Positions 21,438-28,157 of a DNA stretch of 28,157 bases are shown here, in pieces. The position numbers and the translations under genes are program-made. Numbering within the stretch: the stretch's first letter is position 1; every line of letters begins with the position of its first letter. The DNA is taken from assembly GCA_002396885.1 (NCBI GenBank), contig DGXY01000006.1:2495-30651 (forward strand), written 5' to 3'. The DNA comes from Akkermansiaceae bacterium UBA5020. GTDB lineage: Bacteria > Verrucomicrobiota > Verrucomicrobiia > Verrucomicrobiales > DEV007. The notes under the pieces are model-generated. The model made no database searches. It saw only the letters and a program-made list of their open reading frames with translations, and was not told where the DNA came from.

Positions 21438-23237
21438 CTAAGGTCGGGCCCGCCCCAAACGCTCGCAGGCATCGCGCACGACCCAACCGCTCGTTTCGAG
21501 GGTGTCGAGGGCGGTCTCTTCATCGGCTCCGGTGAGCTCCCGCACGATCCGCACGGCGCGGCCGCGGAGCTTCGTATTGGAGGGATTCAGATCGACCATG
21601 AGATTGCCGATGACCTTGCCCGAATGGGTCATCGCCAAGGTCGTGATGAGATTGAGCACGAGCTTGGTCGCGGTCCCTGACTTGAGCCGCGTGGATCCGG
21701 TGAGAATCTCCGGGCCGGTGTCCGGCAGGATCGCTTGGTCGAGGAGGGGATGATCCCGGTAGGCGGGGTTGCAGCAGACGAGCACGGTCGTGGCTCCCCG
21801 CTCCTTCGCCTCGCCGAGGCAGCCCCAGATAAAGGGAGCATGCCCGCTCGCCGAGATGCCCACGACGACATCGGCGGCGGTGACGTGACGATGTTCGATA
21901 GCCTGGCGCCCTTCCGCAGCATCGTCTTCGGCGCCTTCGACCGCGCTCCAGAGGGCGGTGCGGCCGCCGGCGATGATTCCTTGGACGAGGCTGACCGGGG
22001 AGCGGAAGGTTGGCGGACACTCGCTGGCATCGAGGACGCCGAGTCTCCCGCTCGTGCCGGCGCCGCAGTAGAGGAGGCGACCACCCTCGGCGAAGGCCTT
22101 GACGACCCGGCGGATCGTCCACTCGATCCGCTCGCTCTCCGCAAGGATCTTGCCGGGGATGGTGAGGTCCTCCTCGAGCATGAGCCGGATCGCGTCGGCG
22201 ATGGGCATTTCGGAAAAATGGGTCGACTTGGGATGGCGTCCCTCGGTCGGTGAGGCGGCGACCGGTTTCCATTGCGGCAGGCCGAGGTCGGCCCCCCGGG
22301 CCAGTAGGGCAAAGGACTTCGCTGTTCCATCGGTGCCATCCGCGCCACGGGCGAGGGTGACCGCTCCCCAGGCACCGGGCTGGTCGAGCCGTTGGATCTC
22401 GCTCTCGGGCCAAGCCTCGCGGATCCGCGAGATGACGCCTTCGCAGAAGACCGGATTTTTCAAAAGCACGGAACCATTGAGGACAAACTGGACCTTCTCT
22501 CCCCGTTTCGTGACGCGGGCGGCGCAGTGCACGGTGTCCTTCGCGAGGCGCTCGGAGGCCCGTTTGAGAATGGCGTGGGCGACTTCGTCGTCGCGCGAGA
22601 CAGCCGCCTCAAAGACGACTCGGGCGAGGCTGGCCAACTCGGTCTTGCTCGCCGTCATCGACCATTCGATGAGGGCTTCGGGCGTATTCATCTGGAGAAA
22701 ATTCAGGATATCCACCCCGAGCGCGGGCCAGTCGGCGTGGATGTCGGAGAGCGTGACGACAGACCTCAGGGCGTGAAGGGCGATGTCGGTGGCGCTGCCC
22801 CGGTCGCCGATGACGGGCCCGCGCCCGCCGACCTTGACCGTTTCCCCCCGGCGATTCCTGCCAAGGCAACAAGAGCCCGTGCCGCTCACGGTGAGCACCT
22901 GCGCGACGCAGTCGTTCTTCCACTCCGTCGCCTCGAGGGCGAGGATGAGATCATCACTCACCGTAGCCGATGTCCTGGGCCATTGTCGTCCCACCGCGGC
23001 GGAGACGCGGAGGCGATCGCCCTCCGACCGCACTCCGGCGAGTCCGATCCCGATCCTGTCCGGAGCAAGCGGGAGCCGTTCGCGTATTTCGTGAAGGTGC
23101 GCATCCAGCGCCTCGTCGGGGAGCAAGTGGATATTACCAGGTCCGGACGTGAATTCCGCCAGCACCGTGCCGTTGCCTTCATCCACCAGCAGCACGGTGG
23201 TCCGCGTGCCACCCCCTTCGATTCCTAGCAGGATCAT
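21438..23237 (-). CDS. Fused MurNAc/GlcNAc kinase (MurK-like) and MurQ etherase
   Basis: A 599-residue two-domain enzyme. Residues 1-300 are a BadF/BadG/BcrA/BcrD-type sugar kinase: phosphate loop EGGGTRTTVL (7-16), the catalytic-region Asp95/Asp96, second phosphate loop VSGTGS (117-122) and GGRGPVIGDRGSA (137-149). The family includes GlcNAc kinase and Clostridium MurK (MurNAc/GlcNAc kinase). Residues 331-599 are MurQ, which removes the lactyl ether from MurNAc-6-phosphate to give GlcNAc-6-phosphate: TEGRHPKST, GAGTSGRLGVLDASECPPTF (392-411; Glu406 matches the catalytic Glu83 of E. coli MurQ), VEGAEDDA (433-440), TGSTRLKSGTATKLVLN and a C-terminal UBA-like end (570-596). The two consecutive steps sit in one chain. 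Stop TAG at 21440-21438. The kinase specificity is inferred from the fusion. Confidence 0.92.
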   Translation of the reverse strand: MILLGIEGGGTRTTVLLVDEGNGTVLAEFTSGPGNIHLLPDEALDAHLHEIRERLPLAPDRIGIGLAGVRSEGDRLRVSAAVGRQWPRTSATVSDDLILALEATEWKNDCVAQVLTVSGTGSCCLGRNRRGETVKVGGRGPVIGDRGSATDIALHALRSVVTLSDIHADWPALGVDILNFLQMNTPEALIEWSMTASKTELASLARVVFEAAVSRDDEVAHAILKRASERLAKDTVHCAARVTKRGEKVQFVLNGSVLLKNPVFCEGVISRIREAWPESEIQRLDQPGAWGAVTLARGADGTDGTAKSFALLARGADLGLPQWKPVAASPTEGRHPKSTHFSEMPIADAIRLMLEEDLTIPGKILAESERIEWTIRRVVKAFAEGGRLLYCGAGTSGRLGVLDASECPPTFRSPVSLVQGIIAGGRTALWSAVEGAEDDAAEGRQAIEHRHVTAADVVVGISASGHAPFIWGCLGEAKERGATTVLVCCNPAYRDHPLLDQAILPDTGPEILTGSTRLKSGTATKLVLNLITTLAMTHSGKVIGNLMVDLNPSNTKLRGRAVRIVRELTGADEETALDTLETSGWVVRDACERLGRARP

Positions 23238-23302
23238 CGGAGGAGTTTACTCGGGATCCGGGTGTTTTGTCAGGGAAAAAGGCCGGGGTCCCTCTTTCAC
23301 GA

Positions 23303-24913
23303 TCAACGATTGGGCACGCCTGAATCGTGAATCGCGGCAATCTCCTCCGGGGTCATGGCCCGGCTCAGGATGAAGAAGTCGTCGATGCGTCCGTTGAGGC
23401 TGCGGATGGGGTGGCCCTTGCCCTGGTGCTGCCAGTTGCCGATCTCCGCATCGCCGATGCGCAGAGGCGGCATCGGCTTGGCGGACCGTTCTTCCCCGAG
23501 GGGACGTCCGTCGAGGTAATGAACGATGCGGCCGAAACTCGAGGTGGATTCCACGGTCGCGGCGAGATGCATCCAGCGTCCGAGGTCGGAGGGGAACAGG
23601 ACCGGATCGGAGTAGCAGTTCATCCCGCCGGAGACCCCGAGAATGAGCTCTCCCTTGTCGCTGATCTGCCAGTGAACCTCCCCGTTTTCCCAGCCATCGG
23701 TGAGCATGAGGGAATTCAGCCAGCGGTCGAATCCTTCGACCCGCACCCAGGCCGAAAGGGTCATCGCCTGATAGTCGCCCGGGATGCGGAGGCGGACGCG
23801 GTCGGTGATGCGTTTGAACTCGAGCGATCCCTTACCCGGCCAGCGGCCCTGGGTCCATTGGGCTCCGATGATGGCCCCGCCCGTCGGCAACCCGGAAGCG
23901 CGGTTCGTGGCCCGGTTTTCAAGGGCACGGTCCCACGGATCCTGTTCTTCGAAATCGAAATGGATGAGCGTGGCGGGATCCTTTCGCAGATCCTCGCTGG
24001 CCCCCTTCCACGCCGCATATCGTGAGCGCCAATCGTCGCGCGCCAGCTCGAGCAGCTTCTGTCGGTCGACAAAGGCCTCGCCGCGGCTCTCGATCGTCGT
24101 CATCTCGCCTGCCGTCGCCCGCACCGCGGCACCTGCTCCGAGATGGCGCAACTCGCGTCCGTCGGCTGAGTCGAGACGCACCTCGCCATCGACGACGTGG
24201 ACCTCGCTGCGTCCGTCGCTGCCCACGCTGAGGGCGAACTCGGTGCCGAGATCGACCGCTTCGTATTCTGGCGTGACGATCGTGAACCCTTGGGCGGGTT
24301 CCGGCACGAAAGCGCGGAGGCGCCCGCTGCGGCAGACGACCCGCCACGCCGACTCGAGATCCAGCTCGGCCGGTCCCTCGATGATGACGGCGGCACCGCT
24401 GAAAAACTCGATCTGGGCGAGTCCCGAGCGCAGGGTGAAAGTCCCGGCCGGCACCGCGTCTCCGACCGAGGGTCCGGCTTTCCCTTCCGGCCATTCGGGA
24501 TCGACGACCCGGCTCAGGACGGCAACGCCCGGGCCGTGCAAGGGCTCTTCCTCAAGTTCGCGGGATCCGGAGTTCTGCCAGAGGACATAAGCGTTCGCGA
24601 GCAGGACGACCGCCGCTGCCGCGGCGAGAAATCGCCACATCAGGGGAGAATACGCGGTGCGTTTCCGGGGAGCTGGGCGCTCTCCGGCGATCGCGAAGGG
24701 GAGGATCCCGCTGACCTCCTCGGCGAGAGTGTCTCCGGCGTGCTCACGGGCGAGGAGCGCGTGGGTCTCGGCGAGGTCGAGGTAGATCTCGCAGGTCTCC
24801 GGGTCGCCGCGGAGGAGCTCGTTCAATTCGGCGCGCTCTTCCGCCGAGGCGAGTCCGTCGAGGAGGCGCGAGGCGACGAGTGTGACCCGTTCGAGACGTT
24901 CGTCGTGATTCAT
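23303..24913 (-). CDS. FecR/LamG transmembrane protein (putative anti-sigma partner)
   Basis: A 536-residue protein: cytoplasmic N-terminal segment (1-85; LERVTLVASRLLDG then DPETCEIYLDLAETHALL), one membrane helix (MWRFLAAAAAVVLLANAYVLW, about 92-112), a FecR-like beta domain (about 150-280; RVVCRSGRLRAFVPEPAQGF, AVDLGTEFALSVG, EVHVVDGEVRL) and a C-terminal LamG/concanavalin-like domain (about 330-530; MTLSAWVRVEG, LNGRIDDFFILSRAMTPEEI). FecR-type proteins pass signals across the membrane to ECF sigma factors; the start overlaps the sigma gene's stop (ATGA) and has a good AGGAAGG Shine-Dalgarno, so the pair is coupled. FecR-plus-LamG is a form common in Planctomycetota and Verrucomicrobiota. 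An open frame to 24949 adds 12 residues inside the sigma gene and is not used. The ligand is unknown. Confidence 0.88.
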   Translation of the reverse strand: MNHDERLERVTLVASRLLDGLASAEERAELNELLRGDPETCEIYLDLAETHALLAREHAGDTLAEEVSGILPFAIAGERPAPRKRTAYSPLMWRFLAAAAAVVLLANAYVLWQNSGSRELEEEPLHGPGVAVLSRVVDPEWPEGKAGPSVGDAVPAGTFTLRSGLAQIEFFSGAAVIIEGPAELDLESAWRVVCRSGRLRAFVPEPAQGFTIVTPEYEAVDLGTEFALSVGSDGRSEVHVVDGEVRLDSADGRELRHLGAGAAVRATAGEMTTIESRGEAFVDRQKLLELARDDWRSRYAAWKGASEDLRKDPATLIHFDFEEQDPWDRALENRATNRASGLPTGGAIIGAQWTQGRWPGKGSLEFKRITDRVRLRIPGDYQAMTLSAWVRVEGFDRWLNSLMLTDGWENGEVHWQISDKGELILGVSGGMNCYSDPVLFPSDLGRWMHLAATVESTSSFGRIVHYLDGRPLGEERSAKPMPPLRIGDAEIGNWQHQGKGHPIRSLNGRIDDFFILSRAMTPEEIAAIHDSGVPNR

Positions 24914-25431
24914 GCGGGATCCTTCCTCATCAGTTGCTTTTCGATGCAACGCTGCAGGGCGGTGCGGATGCGGAAGAGGGCCTGGGAAACAGCCCCCTCG
25001 GTCTTGCCGTCGTCGCGGGCGATCGCCTGGACGGTGGCTCCGGGACGATAGCGGCGATCGACGAGATCACGCTGCGCCGCCGGGAGTTTGGTGATGCATC
25101 GCCTCAGGGCCTCGAGGCGCAGGTCCGATGCCGTGGCGCGCTCTTCCTGACGCTCGGCGAGGTAGTCGAAGACATTCTCGTCGAAGACGAGTTGCTCGCG
25201 GCTGAATTTGCGACGGTGATTGAGCACGTGGAAATAGGCGGTGCGACAGGCCCAAGCCGTGAAGCTCGTGCCTTGCTCGAAGTCCTCCGCCTTGCGCCAG
25301 AGGGTGAGGTTGGTTTCCTGCAGGATGTCTTTCGCAAGGGCGTGGTCGTGACAGAGCGAGACGATGTAGCCGAACACGGCCGACTGCGCCCCGGTGAGCA
25401 GTTCGATGAATTCCTCGGTGTCACGTTGCAT
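24910..25431 (-). CDS. ECF-family RNA polymerase sigma factor
   Basis: A 173-residue extracytoplasmic-function sigma factor. Region 2 (about 10-80) includes FGYIVSLCHDHALAKDILQE, TNLTLWRKAEDFEQGTSFTAW and ACRTAYFHVLNHRRK; region 4 (about 110-165) has LPAAQRDLVDRRYRPGATVQ followed by AIARDDGKTEGAVSQALFRI. The NLTLWRKAEDF and SFTAWACRIA-like wording is that of a subgroup frequent in Planctomycetota and Verrucomicrobiota. It directs RNA polymerase to promoters controlled by its partner, most likely the overlapping FecR/LamG protein. Targets are unknown; the sequence upstream of it (GTAAGATTTA about 30 bp before the ATG) may be its own promoter. Confidence 0.94.
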   Translation of the reverse strand: MQRDTEEFIELLTGAQSAVFGYIVSLCHDHALAKDILQETNLTLWRKAEDFEQGTSFTAWACRTAYFHVLNHRRKFSREQLVFDENVFDYLAERQEERATASDLRLEALRRCITKLPAAQRDLVDRRYRPGATVQAIARDDGKTEGAVSQALFRIRTALQRCIEKQLMRKDPA

Positions 25432-25484
25432 GGACAGGTGTTAACTGCACGGCGGGGGGTAAATCTTACGGGATTTCTCAATCC

Positions 25485-26975
25485 TCATCCCGCTTTCACC
25501 CCCAGTTCCCCGAAGGGCACCTCGTGAGGCAGCATCTTTTCCCGGGCCGCGACGGCGCAGACGACTCCGGCGGCTTCGCCCATGGCCACGGAGTTGCCAG
25601 TGACGCGGTAGCTGCTGTGGGCGATGAAACCTCCGCTGATGCAGCGTCCCGCAAGGACGAGTCCATCGACATCCTTCGCCATGAGGGAGCGCAGGGGGAT
25701 GTCGTAGGGCAGCGACTTGAAGGGTTTCTCCTCGATCGCCTTGGTTTTGCCAGGGTCGGTCGAATGCACGTCGATCGGGAAGGTGACGCGGCAGATTCCG
25801 TCCTCGAAGCGGGCCCCGTCTTTCAGATCCTCATCGGTGACGGAATAGCGTCCATGGATGCGGCGCGCCTCGCGCGTGCCGATCTGCTCGCCGGTGGAAA
25901 TGATCTCGACGTCCTTCCAAGGGCCGCCTTTCTTGCGGAGAGCGTTGATCATGGTGTGGTTTTCGCGTCGCGCCTCGAGCGTAGCGCGGGTCATGTCGTC
26001 GGCATGGATCGCGGAAACTCCGTATTGATGGTTCGCCATCATCGCATAAAGACCATCGTGGATCTCGAAAATGGACGGACCTCCATAGCTCGGTTCGATC
26101 CCGGCGGAGCGCAATTCGGCGAGGAAATTCGCCTTGCCCCGCCCGAGGTCGCGCGCTTCGGCGAGGTGATTGATGAAGGGGGCGATCTCGTCCGTTTTCA
26201 CCCCGTGGAAGAGGACCATCAGGCTCATCGGCTGGGTTACGCCATCACCCGGCCGACCGAAGTCGAAACCGCAGCCCGCCTGCGCGGCGAGGTCGCCGTC
26301 TCCCGTCGCGTCGATGAAGTTCTTCGCCGTCCAGACCTCGCGTCCTGATTTGGACTCTGTCAGGATCGCGGCGAGGCGGTTCCTTTCGTCGTTGACCGCC
26401 CCAACGACACGGGTGAAGAGGCGGATCTTCACCCCGGCTTCGAGAAGCATGTCCTCGAGCAGGAGCTTCATGGGTTCGGGATGATAGACCCAGGCCGAAC
26501 CGAACTTTTGGCCGTTGCCCTGTTCGCCGAGGCGCTTGAGGAGTTCGGCCATGATGCCCGGCTTGTTGAATCCGTCGAGGATCCAGGAAAGCATCCCGGC
26601 CGTCCAGATCCCGCCGATGCAGCCGTGCACCTCGAGCAGGGCGGTCTTCGCCCCGCTCCGCGCGGCGGCAAGAGCGGCGGCGAATCCTGCGGGACCACCT
26701 CCGCAGACGATCACGTCGTAGTCACCCACCAGAGGGATTTCGCGCGCGTCCTCGGCGAACCAGTCGCCCTTCACTACGCCCGAAGTGCGGACGTGCATCC
26801 GCTCGTTCGTGCCGAAGACCACGCCCGCCTCGGTCTTCGCCGTCGCCCGGACCGGAGAGGGTCGGTTCGCGGGATTGACCCTCTCTTGTCCGACGAGGGG
26901 CACCGCGCCGGTGGCAAAGGCTCCGGCGGCGAGGCGTTTGGCGAACTGGCGACGGTCGAGGGGGTGGTCGTTCAT
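25485..26975 (-). CDS. Tat-exported FAD-dependent oxidoreductase
   Basis: A 496-residue flavoprotein of the FAD_oxidored type. A twin-arginine signal opens the protein (DRRQF, Arg8-Arg9, followed by AAGAFATGAVPLVG), so it is probably exported folded with its cofactor. The FAD dinucleotide-binding loop is VIVCGGGPAGFAAALAAARS (88-107), ending with Glu115 that binds the ribose. NFIDATGDGDLAAQAG and the C-terminal GRCISGGFIAHSSYRVTGNS then VAMGEAAG are family blocks. Substrates in this family, abundant in Planctomycetota/Verrucomicrobiota, are largely unknown. The open frame extends upstream to 27257 across the next gene; the ATG at 26975, directly preceded by GGGAGG, is the real start. It lies between an ECF sigma gene and an Old Yellow Enzyme gene on the same strand. 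Confidence 0.88.
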   Translation of the reverse strand: MNDHPLDRRQFAKRLAAGAFATGAVPLVGQERVNPANRPSPVRATAKTEAGVVFGTNERMHVRTSGVVKGDWFAEDAREIPLVGDYDVIVCGGGPAGFAAALAAARSGAKTALLEVHGCIGGIWTAGMLSWILDGFNKPGIMAELLKRLGEQGNGQKFGSAWVYHPEPMKLLLEDMLLEAGVKIRLFTRVVGAVNDERNRLAAILTESKSGREVWTAKNFIDATGDGDLAAQAGCGFDFGRPGDGVTQPMSLMVLFHGVKTDEIAPFINHLAEARDLGRGKANFLAELRSAGIEPSYGGPSIFEIHDGLYAMMANHQYGVSAIHADDMTRATLEARRENHTMINALRKKGGPWKDVEIISTGEQIGTREARRIHGRYSVTDEDLKDGARFEDGICRVTFPIDVHSTDPGKTKAIEEKPFKSLPYDIPLRSLMAKDVDGLVLAGRCISGGFIAHSSYRVTGNSVAMGEAAGVVCAVAAREKMLPHEVPFGELGVKAG

Positions 26976-27024
26976 CCTCCCAATGAACCCGATAGGGCTC
27001 GTCTTGGGAAGATTCGAATTTCCT

Positions 27025-28122
27025 TCAAGAAGCGATATCCGATTTGGCCGCAGCGAGCGTTGGATAGTCGTTGTAGCCCTTGGCCCCTCCGCCGTAGAAG
27101 GTCGCGGGATCCGGTGCATTGAGCGGTGCATCCTGCGCGAAACGTTCGGGCAGATCGGGATTCGCGAGAAAGGGAACCCCGAAAGCAACCGCGTCGATTT
27201 TGCCGACGGCGATGTCCGCCGCCGCTTCGGCGGCGCTGTAGCCCATGTTCGCGACAAGGGTTCCGTGGAAGCGTTCGCGGATGGGCGTCAGGACATCTCC
27301 GCTTTGCTGTTGGAAGAAGTCGCTGCGCATCACATGCAGGTAGGCGAGGCCGCGCTGGTCGAGCACGGTCGCGAGGTAGGAGACCAGCCCGACCGGATCG
27401 CTGTCGATCATGCTGTTGTAGCTGTTGAGCGGCGAGATCCGCAGCCCGACGCGATCGCCGCCCCACACACCGATGACGGCGTCGAGCACTTCGAGGAGAA
27501 AACGGGCGCGGTTTTCGACGGGACCGCCGTAGGGGCCCGTGCGGTGGTTGGCTCCGTCGCGGAGGAACTCGTCGATCAGGTAGCCGTTTGCCCCGTGCAC
27601 CTCGACGCCGTCGAAGCCGGCGGCCTTCGCGTTTTCGGCCGCCTTGCGGAAGCCCTCAACGATGCCCGGGATCTCTTCATCGGCGAGTTCGCGCGGAGTG
27701 ACGTAGGGGAATTTGCCCTGCGGGGTGTGGATCTCGTCGTTGGTGATCGGGATCGCGCTGGGAGCGACGGGCGCGGCTCCGTCGTTGAGCACGGGGTGGC
27801 AGGCGCGTCCTCCGTGCCAGAGCTGGAGAAAGATTCGGCCGCCCTTGGCATGGACCGCGTCGGTGACCAGGCGCCATCCCGCGATCTGGGCCTCGGAATA
27901 GATGCCCGGTTCGGCGATGAAAGAGCAATTGCCCTCCATCACCATCGTCGCCTCGGCGATAAGGAGGCCGGCGCCGGCGCGCTGGGCGTAGTGTTCGGCC
28001 ATGAGCGCGTTCGGCAAGTGGTCTTGCACGGTGCGGGCGCGGGTGAGGGGTGCCATGAGGATGCGGTTGGGCAAGGTGAGCGCCCCGGCTTGGAGCGGTT
28101 GGAAGAGAGCGGTGTGATGCAT
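27025..28122 (-). CDS. Old Yellow Enzyme-family alkene reductase (NemA-like)
   Basis: A 365-residue FMN-dependent ene-reductase that uses NADPH to reduce activated C=C bonds such as N-ethylmaleimide or 2-cyclohexenone, and often nitro compounds. It has the TIM-barrel start LFQPLQAGALTLPNRILMAP (6-25), FLQLWHGGRACHP (98-110), the substrate-binding VHGANGYLIDEFLRDGANHR (175-194; His176, Asn179 pair), and the GVPFLANPDLPERF phosphate-binding end (from about 318). It fits the NemA/XenB (classical OYE) group. A tandem octamer repeat lies directly upstream of the ATG, where the promoter or RBS would be. It may share a transcript with the FAD oxidoreductase (49 bp apart). Confidence 0.94.
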   Translation of the reverse strand: MHHTALFQPLQAGALTLPNRILMAPLTRARTVQDHLPNALMAEHYAQRAGAGLLIAEATMVMEGNCSFIAEPGIYSEAQIAGWRLVTDAVHAKGGRIFLQLWHGGRACHPVLNDGAAPVAPSAIPITNDEIHTPQGKFPYVTPRELADEEIPGIVEGFRKAAENAKAAGFDGVEVHGANGYLIDEFLRDGANHRTGPYGGPVENRARFLLEVLDAVIGVWGGDRVGLRISPLNSYNSMIDSDPVGLVSYLATVLDQRGLAYLHVMRSDFFQQQSGDVLTPIRERFHGTLVANMGYSAAEAAADIAVGKIDAVAFGVPFLANPDLPERFAQDAPLNAPDPATFYGGGAKGYNDYPTLAAAKSDIAS

Positions 28123-28130
28123 TGGGAAAT

Positions 28131-28157
28131 GGAGTGCTGGAGTGCTGGAGTGCTGGA
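28131..28157 (+). repeat. Tandem octamer array, at least 3.4 copies
   Basis: GGAGTGCT is repeated without error from 28131 to the window end (28157) and may continue beyond it. It begins 9 bp upstream of the OYE start codon. Confidence 0.85.

Overview
This 28 kb window is GC-rich, gene-dense chromosomal DNA from a bacterium, most likely a member of the Verrucomicrobiota (or a near relative in the PVC group). That placement is inferred from the gene mix: an ECF sigma factor overlapping a FecR/LamG membrane protein, Tat-exported FAD oxidoreductases, a 23S-IVP-type four-helix-bundle remnant, a Y1 (REP-associated) transposase, rare Shine-Dalgarno sequences, and short-period repeats at gene borders. 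No rRNA, tRNA or CRISPR array was seen.

Layout, left to right. 0-2.8 kb: the 5' part of a RhlE-like DEAD-box helicase (cut by the window edge), aspartate kinase lysC, a repeat-rich spacer and cutA, all on the minus strand. 2.8-5.6 kb: a soluble PAS histidine kinase and a sigma-54-dependent NtrC-type response regulator on the plus strand, separated by an inverted array of 10-bp repeats. 5.6-9.5 kb: a complete polyamine ABC importer operon potA-potB-potC-potD (minus), with ATGA overlaps at B/C and C/D. 9.6-12 kb: a YbgC-like thioesterase, and divergent from it a secreted 641-residue protein whose middle resembles the Lon (S16) proteolytic fold but lacks the catalytic Ser and Lys. 12.2-12.7 kb (minus): a SAM-clan riboswitch with SAM-IV-like architecture, followed by a single 83-residue protein of unknown function. 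12.8-16.8 kb (plus): a BtuB-like TonB-dependent receptor with its own terminator, an orphan ABC ATPase and a secreted alpha/beta hydrolase. 17-20.2 kb (minus): nagZ, a broken four-helix-bundle gene bracketed by heptamer repeats, and purK/purE, which overlap. 20.3-21.4 kb: a REP-associated tyrosine transposase with a clear promoter. 21.4-23.2 kb: a fusion of a BadF/BcrA-type sugar kinase (MurK-like) with MurQ etherase. 23.3-28.1 kb (minus): a FecR/LamG protein overlapping its ECF sigma factor, a Tat-exported FAD oxidoreductase and an Old Yellow Enzyme.

Functional links: NagZ and the kinase-MurQ fusion, about 3 kb apart, make a compact peptidoglycan-recycling route (GlcNAc-anhydroMurNAc cleavage, MurNAc phosphorylation, lactyl ether removal). 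PurK and PurE carry out consecutive steps. PotABCD is a self-contained uptake system. The points most worth a second look are the riboswitch with its small target gene, the catalytically dead Lon-like secreted protein, the kinase-MurQ fusion, and the 7-, 8-, 9- and 10-bp-period arrays at gene boundaries, several of which supply the stop codon of the neighbouring gene.
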